Shown here: positions 9,044 through 17,151 of the stretch, one piece after another
How positions within the stretch are numbered: position 1 is the stretch's first letter
Layout: each line of letters opens with the position of its first letter
DNA from: CBDUXT01 sp965371245
Lineage (GTDB): Bacteria > Planctomycetota > Phycisphaerae > UBA1845
Assembly (NCBI GenBank): GCA_965371245.1
Contig: CBDUXT010000026.1
Coordinates: 1 to 59,229, forward strand
DNA: 59,229 bases
Direction of reading: 5' to 3'
Made by a program: the position numbers and the translations under genes
The notes under the pieces: model-generated
The model's database searches: none
What the model saw: only the letters and a program-made list of their open reading frames with translations
Told to the model about the DNA's origin: nothing

Positions 9044-12000
9044 GTGGGTGAATCCTGACCGCGGACGGGTTCCCCAAAGCCACCGCCGCCGGGCGTCTCG
9101 ATCGTGATGCGATCGCCCGGCTCCACGGCCACGTGAACGATCGCTGGGAGTTCCTTGTCAACTCGCGTGCCCGACCTGCGCAGCAGGTTGCGGCCAGCGG
9201 CGCCGGCGCTGCCCCCGCACAGGCCATAGGGCGCGGTCGTGCGTCGCTGGCTGAGGATCGAAACGTCGAGCGGCTCGAGGAACTCCAGTTCGCGGACCAC
9301 GCCGCAGCCGCCGCGAAAGCGTCCGTCGCCGCCGGAGTCCCCGCGAATCGCGAAGCGTATCACTCGCACGGGCACGCGCGACTCCAACACCTCCGGATCG
9401 GTCAGCCGCGTGTTGGTCATGTTCGTGTGAACGGCATCGGCGCCGTGGAACCCCGGTCCGGCGCCCGCGCCGCCGCAGATCGTCTCGTAGTAGCCGAACC
9501 GGCTGTTGCCCATCAACAGGTTGTTCATCGTCCCCTGGCTGGCGGCCACCGTTTGCAGCGCCCCGAAGATACAGTCCACCACGCGTTGAGAGGTTTCGAC
9601 GTTGCCCCCCACGATGGCCGGGCAACGGGACGGGTCTTCGTGCGACCGGGGATTCAGGAAGCACTCCGGAAGAACGATTTCGATCGGTGCCAGCACGCCG
9701 GCATTGAGCGGAATGTCCTCTTGAATAAGGCACCGGAAGCAGTAGAGCACCGCGCTGGTGACGATGGCCCGGTTGGCGTTGAGGTTCCCGGGCAGCACGG
9801 GACCGGTCCCCGTGAAGTCCACGGTCGCCGCGTCGCCTTGAATGGTGACGCTCAGCCGAATCGGTGATCCGTCGTCCAGCCGATCGTCGAAACGCCGTAC
9901 GCCATCCGGAAGCTTCGCCAGTGCGTCGCGCATCTTGCGCTCGGCTGCGTCCTGTATGTAGCGCATATACCGATGGACCACATCCACGCCGTACCGTTCG
10001 ATCATGACGCACAGCTCGCGCACGCCGGTCTGGTTGGCGGCTACCTGCGCGGCGATGTCCGCGAGGTTCTCGTCCGGGGTTCGTGAGGGGAACGGCCCCG
10101 TAGTCAGGATCGAGCGAAGCGCTTCGGTCCGCGGACGACCATTGCGAACCCAGGCGAAGGCTCGAATCACGACGCCTTCTTCGGCCAGCGAGGTCGAATC
10201 GGGCGGCATGGACCCGGGCCGGGTGCCGCCGATCTCCGCGTGGTGGGCGCGACTCGCCACGAAAAAGAGGATGCGCAGCCCGCTCGCGTCGTGGATGGGT
10301 GTCACCACGGTGACATCGCTGAGGTGCGACCCGCCGCGGTAGGGGTCGTTGGTCACGTAGACGTCGCCGGCGGCCATACCGGGGGCATCCTCCATCAGGG
10401 CCTGAACGCATTCGCTCATCGCCCCGAGATGGACGGGAATGTGCGGCGCGTTGACCACGAGATCGCCCCGCGGGTTGAAGATCGCGCAGGAAAAATCCAG
10501 CCGCTCCTTCACGTTCGTCGATAGTGCCGTCCGGCGAAGCGTCGTGCCCATTTGGGTGGCAATCGCGGCGAACTGATGGTTGAACAGCTCGAGCTGGATC
10601 GGATCGACCTCGGACGCAACGGCAACCCGCCCGATCGCGACGTCTGTGTGCGTCAAGATGATGTCACCGGTGTCAGAGACGGTAGCCTCCCAGCCGGAAT
10701 CGACGACCACGGTAGAGGTCTCCTCGATCACAACGACCGGCCCCGCCAAGACCATGCCGGCAATGAGCTCACGCCGCAAATGCACCGGCACGGTCTGGAA
10801 CCGGCCGTTGACCACCATCCGCGTGGTGTGCGATGGCGGCGCCGGCGTCGTGGCGGCTGCCTCCCATTGCGTCTCAACGTGCGCCGACGGAACCGACAAC
10901 TCGACGCGCGCGACGCGGACCTCGACCGTACGAGCTTCGTGTCGATACCCATAGAGCCTCTGATGCTCCGCCTCGAACCGATCGGCCAGGGTTGCGATCG
11001 GATCCCAATCGAGCGTGATCCACGTCGCCTGACCGGCATAGCAAAGGTCCAGCGTTCGCTCGGCGGGTCCGGCGGAAGCGGTATCGGCGCCGGCGGAAGC
11101 CAGTTCTTCTCGCACGGCGTCTGATAGTTGGGCGAGAACCGGACCTAGAGCCCCGGCGGTTCGCTGATCGACGGGGCACTGTACGCTGCGCTGGGCAACC
11201 CGCTTCATGTCAGCGACCCCGATCCCCAAGGCGCTCAGCACGCCGGCGAACGGGCTACACAGGACACGCGACATGCCCAGTGCCTTGGCAACGGCGCAGG
11301 CGTGTTGGGCACCCGCGCCGCCGAAGGTCGAGAGAACGTACTCGCGAACGTCGTACCCCTTGGCCAGCGATATGCGTTTGATGGCGGCCGCCATCTTCGC
11401 GTTGGCGATCTGCAAGAAGCCCTTGGCCAACTCCAGCGATGAGAGTGCCGAGCCGGTTTTTTCGCGAACCGTCTTCGATAGTCGGTCCAATTTGTCCGCC
11501 ACCAACTCGCCGTCGAGCCGGAAGGGAAAGAATGCCGGAACCACCCGCCCGAGATGGACGTTCATGTCGCTCACGGTCAGCGGGCCGCCGCGACCGTAGC
11601 ACGCGGGACCCGGATCGGCGCCGGCGCTCTCGGGGCCGACGATCAACTTCTGCCCGTCGAAGGCGCAGATGCTGCCCCCACCCGCGGCAACGGTCTCCAC
11701 GGCCAGCATCGGCGTCATGATCCGCACGCCGGCCTTGACCGTCTCGTGCTGATACTCGCAGCCGTGGGGCGGTGGATCGATGCGGCAGACATCGGTGCTG
11801 GTGCCGCCCATGTCGAACCCGATGGCCTTGGTGAAGCCCGCGCGACTGGAAACATGGGCGCAGCCCACCACACCGCCCGCGGGGCCGCTGAGGATCGTGT
11901 CCTTGCCTGACACGCTGTTGGCATCGACGAGCCCGCCGTTACTGGTCATGAGCAACAGCCTTGCCTTGGGCATCGAACGGCGGAGCGAGTCGACGTAGCG

Positions 12001-12873
12001 GCGGATCACGGGCGCAAGGTAGGCATCGACCACCGTGGTGTCGCCGCGAGGCACGATCCTCTCCAGACGCGCGACGCGCGACGAGACCGAGACGTCATGG
12101 AAGCCGACCGACTCGGCGATTCCGGCGACAAACTCCTCGTGCAAAGGGTTCACGTGCGCATGCAACAGACAGATGGCGACGGCTTCGATCCCACCCGCAT
12201 GGAGTTCTTCCATTGCCGAGCGGGTGGCGGCCACGTCCGGTTGGCGCAGGACGGTTCCATCGGCAGCGATGCGTTCGTCAATCTCGATGACGCAAGACGC
12301 CAGCTCGTCGCGCTTCTTGATGTGCAGATCAAACAGGTCGGGTCGATCCTGGTAGCCGATCTTGAGGATGTCGGCGAACCCCCGCGTGGTCACGAAGGCG
12401 ACCTTGGCTCCTTTGCGCTCCAAGAGCGCGTTCGTGGCTCGTGTCGTACCGAGTCGTACCTCGATCGGGCCGATGGGCTCGGTCAACGTCAGCCCCAATA
12501 GCGACCGAATCGCCAGGACGGGTGCCTCCTCCGGCCCGCGCAGTTCGTATCTCAACCCGTCATCCGGCACGTCGATCGGTGCATCGAGCTGGAACGTGCC
12601 CGTCGAACCCTCGAACGCCGAGACGACGGCTCCGGCGACCGCGCCGAGCGTACCATGCGGGCTCAGGCGATATCCAACCCAGAAACCGGGCGCCTCGCCG
12701 ACACGCCGTGGGTCCACCAGGGACGTCGGTTTCGAGCCGCGCGAGGCGACGCCGCGAACAGCACCGGAGCTGAGCAGTTTTCGTGTGAGAATCCGGCCAT
12801 CGGATCGACGCGCCACGACATCGGTGAAGGTGCCGCCCACATCGATAAAGAATTGCCACGCGCGTTCGCCCAT
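9040..12873 (-). CDS. 5-oxoprolinase / hydantoinase (HyuA-HyuB fusion)
   Basis: About 1277 residues, the length of ATP-dependent 5-oxoprolinases, which open 5-oxoproline to glutamate (EC 3.5.2.9). The HyuA half begins FFIDVGGTFTDV (residues ~8-19) and has the second phosphate-binding motif GFDMGGTSTDV. The HyuB half begins near DPIQLELFNHQF, with TNVKERLDFSCAIF, and ends with a GGGGFGEP tail. Hydantoinase or acetone carboxylase subunits are the main alternatives, but the single-chain layout favours 5-oxoprolinase. The start at 12873 has GAGG five bases upstream and places the conserved GGTFTD at the usual distance; an ATG at 12939 is possible. It is first in an operon with the D-glutamate cyclase fusion, whose expected product is 5-oxo-D-proline. 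Confidence 0.88.
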   Translation of the reverse strand: MGERAWQFFIDVGGTFTDVVARRSDGRILTRKLLSSGAVRGVASRGSKPTSLVDPRRVGEAPGFWVGYRLSPHGTLGAVAGAVVSAFEGSTGTFQLDAPIDVPDDGLRYELRGPEEAPVLAIRSLLGLTLTEPIGPIEVRLGTTRATNALLERKGAKVAFVTTRGFADILKIGYQDRPDLFDLHIKKRDELASCVIEIDERIAADGTVLRQPDVAATRSAMEELHAGGIEAVAICLLHAHVNPLHEEFVAGIAESVGFHDVSVSSRVARLERIVPRGDTTVVDAYLAPVIRRYVDSLRRSMPKARLLLMTSNGGLVDANSVSGKDTILSGPAGGVVGCAHVSSRAGFTKAIGFDMGGTSTDVCRIDPPPHGCEYQHETVKAGVRIMTPMLAVETVAAGGGSICAFDGQKLIVGPESAGADPGPACYGRGGPLTVSDMNVHLGRVVPAFFPFRLDGELVADKLDRLSKTVREKTGSALSSLELAKGFLQIANAKMAAAIKRISLAKGYDVREYVLSTFGGAGAQHACAVAKALGMSRVLCSPFAGVLSALGIGVADMKRVAQRSVQCPVDQRTAGALGPVLAQLSDAVREELASAGADTASAGPAERTLDLCYAGQATWITLDWDPIATLADRFEAEHQRLYGYRHEARTVEVRVARVELSVPSAHVETQWEAAATTPAPPSHTTRMVVNGRFQTVPVHLRRELIAGMVLAGPVVVIEETSTVVVDSGWEATVSDTGDIILTHTDVAIGRVAVASEVDPIQLELFNHQFAAIATQMGTTLRRTALSTNVKERLDFSCAIFNPRGDLVVNAPHIPVHLGAMSECVQALMEDAPGMAAGDVYVTNDPYRGGSHLSDVTVVTPIHDASGLRILFFVASRAHHAEIGGTRPGSMPPDSTSLAEEGVVIRAFAWVRNGRPRTEALRSILTTGPFPSRTPDENLADIAAQVAANQTGVRELCVMIERYGVDVVHRYMRYIQDAAERKMRDALAKLPDGVRRFDDRLDDGSPIRLSVTIQGDAATVDFTGTGPVLPGNLNANRAIVTSAVLYCFRCLIQEDIPLNAGVLAPIEIVLPECFLNPRSHEDPSRCPAIVGGNVETSQRVVDCIFGALQTVAASQGTMNNLLMGNSRFGYYETICGGAGAGPGFHGADAVHTNMTNTRLTDPEVLESRVPVRVIRFAIRGDSGGDGRFRGGCGVVRELEFLEPLDVSILSQRRTTAPYGLCGGSAGAAGRNLLRRSGTRVDKELPAIVHVAVEPGDRITIETPGGGGFGEPVRGQDSPT

Positions 12874-13061
12874 AAAGTCCTCAAAGACGGGGAATTCGTT
12901 TGAGAAACCATTCGCCGCGGCCCGACATGCCGTGGCCATGCACTCGCCTCTTGTGCGGGCCTACCCACCTGTCGGGAAAGCGTCTCCCACTCGTCCGGCA
13001 CCGTCCTCCAGTGACGTCTCGTTACCTTTCAGCCCGCGCGCTTGTGCCAGAACTGTCTTTG

Positions 13062-13140
13062 CGAGCCGCAAGCGCGAGCCCGCGGACATTCAGCAGCCCC
13101 TGATGATCGTGAAGAACCGCTCGCTCACGGTCGCGGCTCT
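13062..13140. repeat. 80-bp palindrome family, diverged copy
   Basis: The right arm (CCGCTCGCTCACGGTCGCGG) is well kept. The left arm is a changed GAGCCGCAAGCGCGAGCCC. It lies in the upstream region of the 5-oxoprolinase operon. Confidence 0.65.
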
Positions 13141-13340
13141 TTTCCGACGAACCCGGCACTTCACCCGTGACAGAGCCTGGAGCATGTCTCGTTTTCGCGG
13201 GTCCGGGTTCACTGCTCGTTGCGTTACATCTTACCGCAAGACACCGCGCGGGCTGAAGAAACCATGAGCGTGCCTGTCGAGGCGGGATCATGGACCCGGT
13301 CGTTTTTCAGTTCGGTGATCTTGACGACGAGGCGTACGCT

Positions 13341-13557
13341 ATGGTTTATGTTGGCATGGATGTACATCCGTCGTCAACCGCGTTCTGTCTGTTTGCTCCG
13401 TCGGACGGTCCGAAGGGACGGTATCCTACGTGACGCGACCCACGACGGCCGAGTCGACCGTGGCGACGGGACGCAAGGTGCTGACGGTTTGTTTTGGAAT
13501 GATGCGGGATCAGGCACGGTTCGGTCCCGGGAAGGTGTTGCGGCCGGCCGCGTGAGT
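13341..13557 (+). pseudogene. Remnant of an IS110-like transposase
   Basis: The frame from ATG 13341 gives MVYVGMDVHPSSTAFCLF, which resembles the N-terminal DEDD-motif start of IS110 transposases (VGIDVH with the first catalytic Asp), and stops at 13431. Overlapping in another frame, 13430-13557 reads RKVLTVCFGMMRD and on to a stop, weakly like a transposase C-terminus. The whole catalytic core is missing. The N-terminal match is the stronger half; the C-terminal assignment is tentative. Confidence 0.45.
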
Positions 13558-13736
13558 CGATGGGACGCCGCGATGCGTCCGCCACAACACCCGCCCCTGA
13601 CAACGGTTCGCCCATGGGAGCCCGCGACTGGGGCGTGATGCAGCGTCGTATTCTTTGTGAAACGCGTCACCGGTTTGACGGCACCGGCCGGGCGTTTCAC
13701 CGCGGGAAGCCCTTGCCACATTTTTTGAACGGGCTG

Positions 13737-13765
13737 TTAACGAACTCCGCCATTGCGGGTATCAT
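13737..13765 (+). promoter_or_regulatory. Possible sigma-70-type promoter for the DUF192 gene
   Basis: TTAACG (13737-13742) and TATCAT (13760-13765) are 17 bases apart, giving a leader of about 45 bases before the ATG at 13818. Confidence 0.35.
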
Positions 13766-13817
13766 ACGACCGAATGGATCCACATGGACGGAGGGGGACG
13801 GGAAGGAACGCCAGGTC

Positions 13818-14321
13818 ATGATTCGCAAACCTACGATAGCCGCTGTGGTCACGCTGGGGATTCCGATGTGTCTGATGGGCTGCGCCCCGACCGAGCCGAA
13901 CGAACTGGACAAGCTCGGCACCGTGCGAATGACCATCAACGAACAGGCCTTCGAGCTGTGGGTCGCCGACAGCGCCGACGAGCGCGAGCGCGGGCTGATG
14001 TTCATCACGAAAGAGCAGATGGCCCCGAAGGCGGACGGGACGAAGCGCGGCATGGTGTTCATCTTCGACCACGACGAACGCGGCAGCTTCTGGATGAAGA
14101 ACACGATCATCCCGCTCGACATCGCCTACGTACGGGTCGATGGCACCGTCGATTCGATCCACACGATGGTCCCGCTGGACACCCGATCGAACCGCTATCC
14201 CCCGGACGGACCCTACCGCTTCGCCATCGAGTTCAACGCCAACGTCCTGAAGAACCTGAACGTCAAGGTCGGAGACAAGTTCGAGATTCCCACTTCGGTG
14301 TCAAACCGCAAACGCAAGTAG
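13818..14321 (+). CDS. DUF192 lipoprotein
   Basis: 167 residues. The N-terminus is a short lipoprotein signal (lipobox CLMGC). The rest is a DUF192 domain: VRMTINEQAFELWVADSADE, a RGLMF motif, then SFWMKNTIIPLDIAYV and a GPYRFAIEF strand. The family is small, exported and widespread; its biochemical role is not established. The ATG at 13818 is preferred over upstream frame starts because GGAAGG lies just ahead and the signal peptide begins at once. It is flanked upstream by an IS110-like remnant and downstream by palindromic repeats, and appears monocistronic. Confidence 0.85.
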   Translation: MIRKPTIAAVVTLGIPMCLMGCAPTEPNELDKLGTVRMTINEQAFELWVADSADERERGLMFITKEQMAPKADGTKRGMVFIFDHDERGSFWMKNTIIPLDIAYVRVDGTVDSIHTMVPLDTRSNRYPPDGPYRFAIEFNANVLKNLNVKVGDKFEIPTSVSNRKRK

Positions 14322-14373
14322 ACCGAACCGGGCGCAGGTCCCGTCGCAACCGTACGACGCCGAATGCCGCGGG

Positions 14374-14627
14374 GCGGCGCCGGGTCGATGACCCGACCTA
14401 CAGGCTTGGCGCCTCTCCCAGTAACAAGTGTGGCACGGGCTTCGAGCCCGTGAAAACACCGGCAGGATGCCGGTGCCACATACAATGCGAAGGCCACTAG
14501 TGCATCTTCACTCCTGAATCTGCGGGTTTTCGTTACCCGCAACGCCGCGACCGGTCGTGCTAATCAGAGCCTGCCGCGCTAGCGGCGGAACTAGTCGGCG
14601 GGCTAGCGCCCGCGGCTCTGACTCGGC
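14374..14627. repeat. Cluster of dispersed palindromes
   Basis: Three units sit between the DUF192 gene and the aminotransferase gene: a GGGTCGATGACCC hairpin (14374-14401); a large palindrome from GTGTGGCAC to GTGCCACAT (14428-14482) that contains CACCGGCAGGATGCCGGTG; and a GGCGGGCTAGCGCCCGC hairpin within 14573-14627. Related units occur at 35434, 37102, 37356 and 57390. No gene is seen in 14322-14696. Confidence 0.7.
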
Positions 14628-14696
14628 AACGAACTCGCAAAACGACGTGTGACCATGCACTAGAATGCCGGTGGCACACAATCCTGAGGTATGCTC

Positions 14697-15995
14697 CTAA
14701 CTTGGCAACCCGTGCTCCGCCACATGCTCCATTGCCTCGGCGAAGGTATCGACCTCGCGCCGAGTGGTGAACGTGTTTGGTGAGGCCCGCACGCCGGCCA
14801 CGTGGCCGATCTTGATAGGCCGCGTCACAATCCGGTGCCGAGCGAACAGATGGTCGCTCAGTTGCCTCGGCTCCGCGCCGTCGATCCCGATGGTTGCGAT
14901 CCCGCATGATTGCGCCGTGTCCAGGCTGGTGTAGACCGTGACACCCGGCTGCCCCAGCAAACGCCGGGCGAAGCGGTCGCGAAGGTAACGCAGGCGAGCC
15001 TCCTTGCGGGCCGCCCCGATGCCGTCGTGGAAGTTTATCGCCTCGGCAATGGCCAGCCGCGGCGCCGTCGGGTGCGTGCCGATGTGTTCAAACTTTCGGA
15101 TGTTGTCGGACCGCGGCTCAGCGGGCGCCATCAGCGGCCAGAGGTTGGCGATCTTCGATTTCCTGACGAAGAGGAACCCCGTCCCGATCGGGGCGCAGAG
15201 CCACTTGTGCAGGCTGGTGGCGTAGTAATCGCAACCAAGGTCGGCCTGCGTAAACTGGAAATGGGCGAAGGCCTGGGCGCCGTCCACGATGACCTCGATG
15301 CCGCGCCGGCGAGCGAGCTGCACGATCTGTTTGACCGGGAAGATCTGCCCGGTCATGTTGGTCAGATGGGAACAGAGAATCACTCTGGTCTTCGGCGTGA
15401 TGTTTTTCTCAAAGAGTGCTGTAAGCTCGGACAGAGTTTCCGGCGGCGTTTGGAACGCCAACGTTCGAAACACGATGCCGTCGCGCATCTGTCGCTGCTT
15501 GAGCACCCGGAGCGGTCGAAAGTGATCGTGCGTCGTGGTCAAGACCTCGTCGCCCGGCTTCAGGTCCAGACCGAACAGGCAGATCTCCAGCCCCTCGCTG
15601 GTGTTCCGCGTGAGCGCCAGTTCCTCGGTGTCGCACCCGAACCGCTCGGCCAGCCGCCGACGCACCGTCTCCACCTGCGGATCGAGCACGGTCCACAGGT
15701 TCCTGGGCGGCACTTCATTGGTAAACGCCAGGTGGCGAGACATCGCGTCCATCACCGACCGCGGCGCCGGCGAGACGCCTCCGCTGTTGAGGTTGATGAT
15801 CGAACGGTCCACGTCGAAGGCCCGCTGAACCTGAAACCAGAAGTCCTCATCGCTCGACAGTGCCTCCGGCGTAGCACTACCGGCATCACGAACCGCAGCC
15901 TGGACCCGCGCGAGCGCGTCGTCGCGCATCGCGGCGTATCCGCAGGCCGTCACGGCGGCGGCGGTCGTGAAGAAACCTCGTCGTGTGGTGTCCAT
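14697..15995 (-). CDS. Tat-exported class V aminotransferase (isopenicillin N epimerase-like)
   Basis: 432 residues. The N-terminus is a twin-arginine signal (TTRRGFFTTAAA followed by an Ala-rich stretch). The body is a PLP-dependent fold type I enzyme of the class V family: INLNSGGVSPAP near the start, TRNTSEGLEI for cofactor phosphate binding, VDGAQAFAHF for the ring-contacting Asp, and SLHKWLCAPIG with the Schiff-base Lys. The closest recognisable groups are isopenicillin-N-epimerase-like and cysteine desulfurase-like proteins; the substrate cannot be read from the sequence. Export through Tat fits a cofactor-loaded periplasmic enzyme. No operon partner is visible; both sides are repeats. 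Confidence 0.85.
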   Translation of the reverse strand: MDTTRRGFFTTAAAVTACGYAAMRDDALARVQAAVRDAGSATPEALSSDEDFWFQVQRAFDVDRSIINLNSGGVSPAPRSVMDAMSRHLAFTNEVPPRNLWTVLDPQVETVRRRLAERFGCDTEELALTRNTSEGLEICLFGLDLKPGDEVLTTTHDHFRPLRVLKQRQMRDGIVFRTLAFQTPPETLSELTALFEKNITPKTRVILCSHLTNMTGQIFPVKQIVQLARRRGIEVIVDGAQAFAHFQFTQADLGCDYYATSLHKWLCAPIGTGFLFVRKSKIANLWPLMAPAEPRSDNIRKFEHIGTHPTAPRLAIAEAINFHDGIGAARKEARLRYLRDRFARRLLGQPGVTVYTSLDTAQSCGIATIGIDGAEPRQLSDHLFARHRIVTRPIKIGHVAGVRASPNTFTTRREVDTFAEAMEHVAEHGLPS

Positions 15996-16077
15996 CGCGT
16001 TCTCCTTGCACTAGCCCGCACGCTTGGTATGCCCGCCGCCGACGGGTCCGTCAAGCCCACCGCCGGTCAATCCGGGT

Positions 16078-16205
16078 GTATGACCGAATCGGCGGGCAGT
16101 TTTCAGAGCACAGGGCGCGAGCCCCGTGACCGGTCTGGTATCGTAGAAGCCCTGTGCTTGTTTGCATCGTGTCCGTGGGCTTGCGCCCACGGCTCTGACG
16201 CGGCG
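16078..16205 (+). repeat. ~128-bp dispersed repeat, copy 2
   Basis: A complete copy running from GTATGACCGAATCGGCGGGC to CTCTGACGCGGC. It is the inverted partner of 1-127 and a direct partner of 59179-59229. It lies between the divergent aminotransferase and DUF6702 genes. Confidence 0.92.
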
Positions 16206-16262
16206 TGGCGCCGTCAAGAGGGCTTTGCACGGCCCGCCAAGACTGTCCCCCACCCGGTTATC

Positions 16263-16290
16263 TTGAAACGCCGTGGTTGGCTGGTATACT
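16263..16290 (+). promoter_or_regulatory. Sigma-70-type promoter with extended -10
   Basis: TTGAAA (16263-16268), a 16-base spacer and TATACT (16285-16290) preceded by TGG. The predicted transcript start, near 16297, falls on the ATG used for the DUF6702 gene, so its mRNA could be leaderless. Confidence 0.45.
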
Positions 16291-16296
16291 CGTGGA

Positions 16297-17007
16297 ATGG
16301 TTTGCGTAGGTTTCGTTCTCCGAGCCGCGACCGTAGGGAAGCGGAAGTCCAAGCGCAACACGCGCGCGCGAAGACCGCTCCCTGACGGTCGCGGCTCGGT
16401 TAGACAATGCCCGCACAGCGGCACATGCGGTGCGGCGCTACCCGCAGTCGGTTTCATCATCGCGCTGGCCGCGACGCCATGCCTGGGCGCCGCTTCGCAT
16501 CCCTTCCACGTGACTGTGGCCGAAGCGACAATGAACGCGGAGAGTGGGCGCCTTGAGGTCGCCCTGCGCGTATTTCCGGATGACCTGGAAGAGGCGCTTT
16601 CCCGTCGGGCCAATCGGCGCATCGACCTGGAGAAAACCAAGGACGTCGATGATCTGATCGTAGCCTACCTCAAGGAGGTCTTCACCGTTCGCCCAGCCCT
16701 ACCCAAGAAAGAGCCGAAGCAACTCGCCCCCCCGGCGCCGCCTCCGAAGCCAACACCCAAGCCGAAGGTCAAGGTGGGCGACATCCACTGGGTGGGCAAA
16801 GAGGTGGAGGTCCAGGCGGCATGGCTGTATTTCGAGGTCTCCCTCCCAGGCGGCATCCACCAGATGGAGTTTGGCAACCGGGTTTTCTTTGCAAGCCAGG
16901 CCGGGCAAATCAACACGATGACCATCAAGGAGGGCGCGTTCAAGACCTCCGTGCGCTTCACGGCCGAGGCGCCCACCAAGGTCATCGTCATACCCGACAG
17001 GCCGTAG
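16297..17007 (+). CDS. DUF6702 family exported protein with a repeat in its 5' end
   Basis: Up to 236 residues. The recognisable part starts at HPFHVTVAEATMN and continues RVFPDDLEEALSRR, typical of DUF6702. A Pro/Lys-rich linker (about PPAPPPKPTPKPKVKVG) and a C-terminal beta region follow. A hydrophobic signal-like segment (VGFIIALAATPCLGA) stands before it. In this frame no ATG, GTG or TTG lies between the 80-bp palindrome (16320-16399) and the signal segment, so the N-terminus seems to include the translated palindrome (RPLPDGRGSV). The start is ATG 16297 or GTG 16273; neither has a good Shine-Dalgarno. Function unknown. Confidence 0.7.
   Translation: MVCVGFVLRAATVGKRKSKRNTRARRPLPDGRGSVRQCPHSGTCGAALPAVGFIIALAATPCLGAASHPFHVTVAEATMNAESGRLEVALRVFPDDLEEALSRRANRRIDLEKTKDVDDLIVAYLKEVFTVRPALPKKEPKQLAPPAPPPKPTPKPKVKVGDIHWVGKEVEVQAAWLYFEVSLPGGIHQMEFGNRVFFASQAGQINTMTIKEGAFKTSVRFTAEAPTKVIVIPDRP
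16320..16399. repeat. 80-bp palindrome family, full copy inside a coding frame
   Basis: The left arm CCGAGCCGCGACCGTAGGGA and right arm CCCTGACGGTCGCGGCTCGG pair over about 24 bases around a ~30-base centre. It is in frame with the DUF6702 gene. Confidence 0.85.
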
Positions 17008-17151
17008 CTCCGCCCTGCCTCGTCCGGCTCCGCCGCGCCCACGGCGGCTCCGCGACCCATGGACATTCCTGGCACGCCGTGTGCATGGGCTTATGGGATC
17101 AGTTGTACGTCAGATATGGCGCGCCCGACCTCGTGCGTTGGAGAATAGTGG

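Noticed and set aside
7967..9058. A 363-codon plus-strand frame antisense to the cyclase/MurD-like fusion
   Set aside because: Antisense shadow without recognisable motifs.
9040..12873. Hydantoin utilisation as the role of the HyuA-HyuB fusion
   Set aside because: No hydantoin racemase, permease or carbamoylase lies nearby, while a glutamate cyclase-like gene overlaps it; 5-oxoproline is the better fit.
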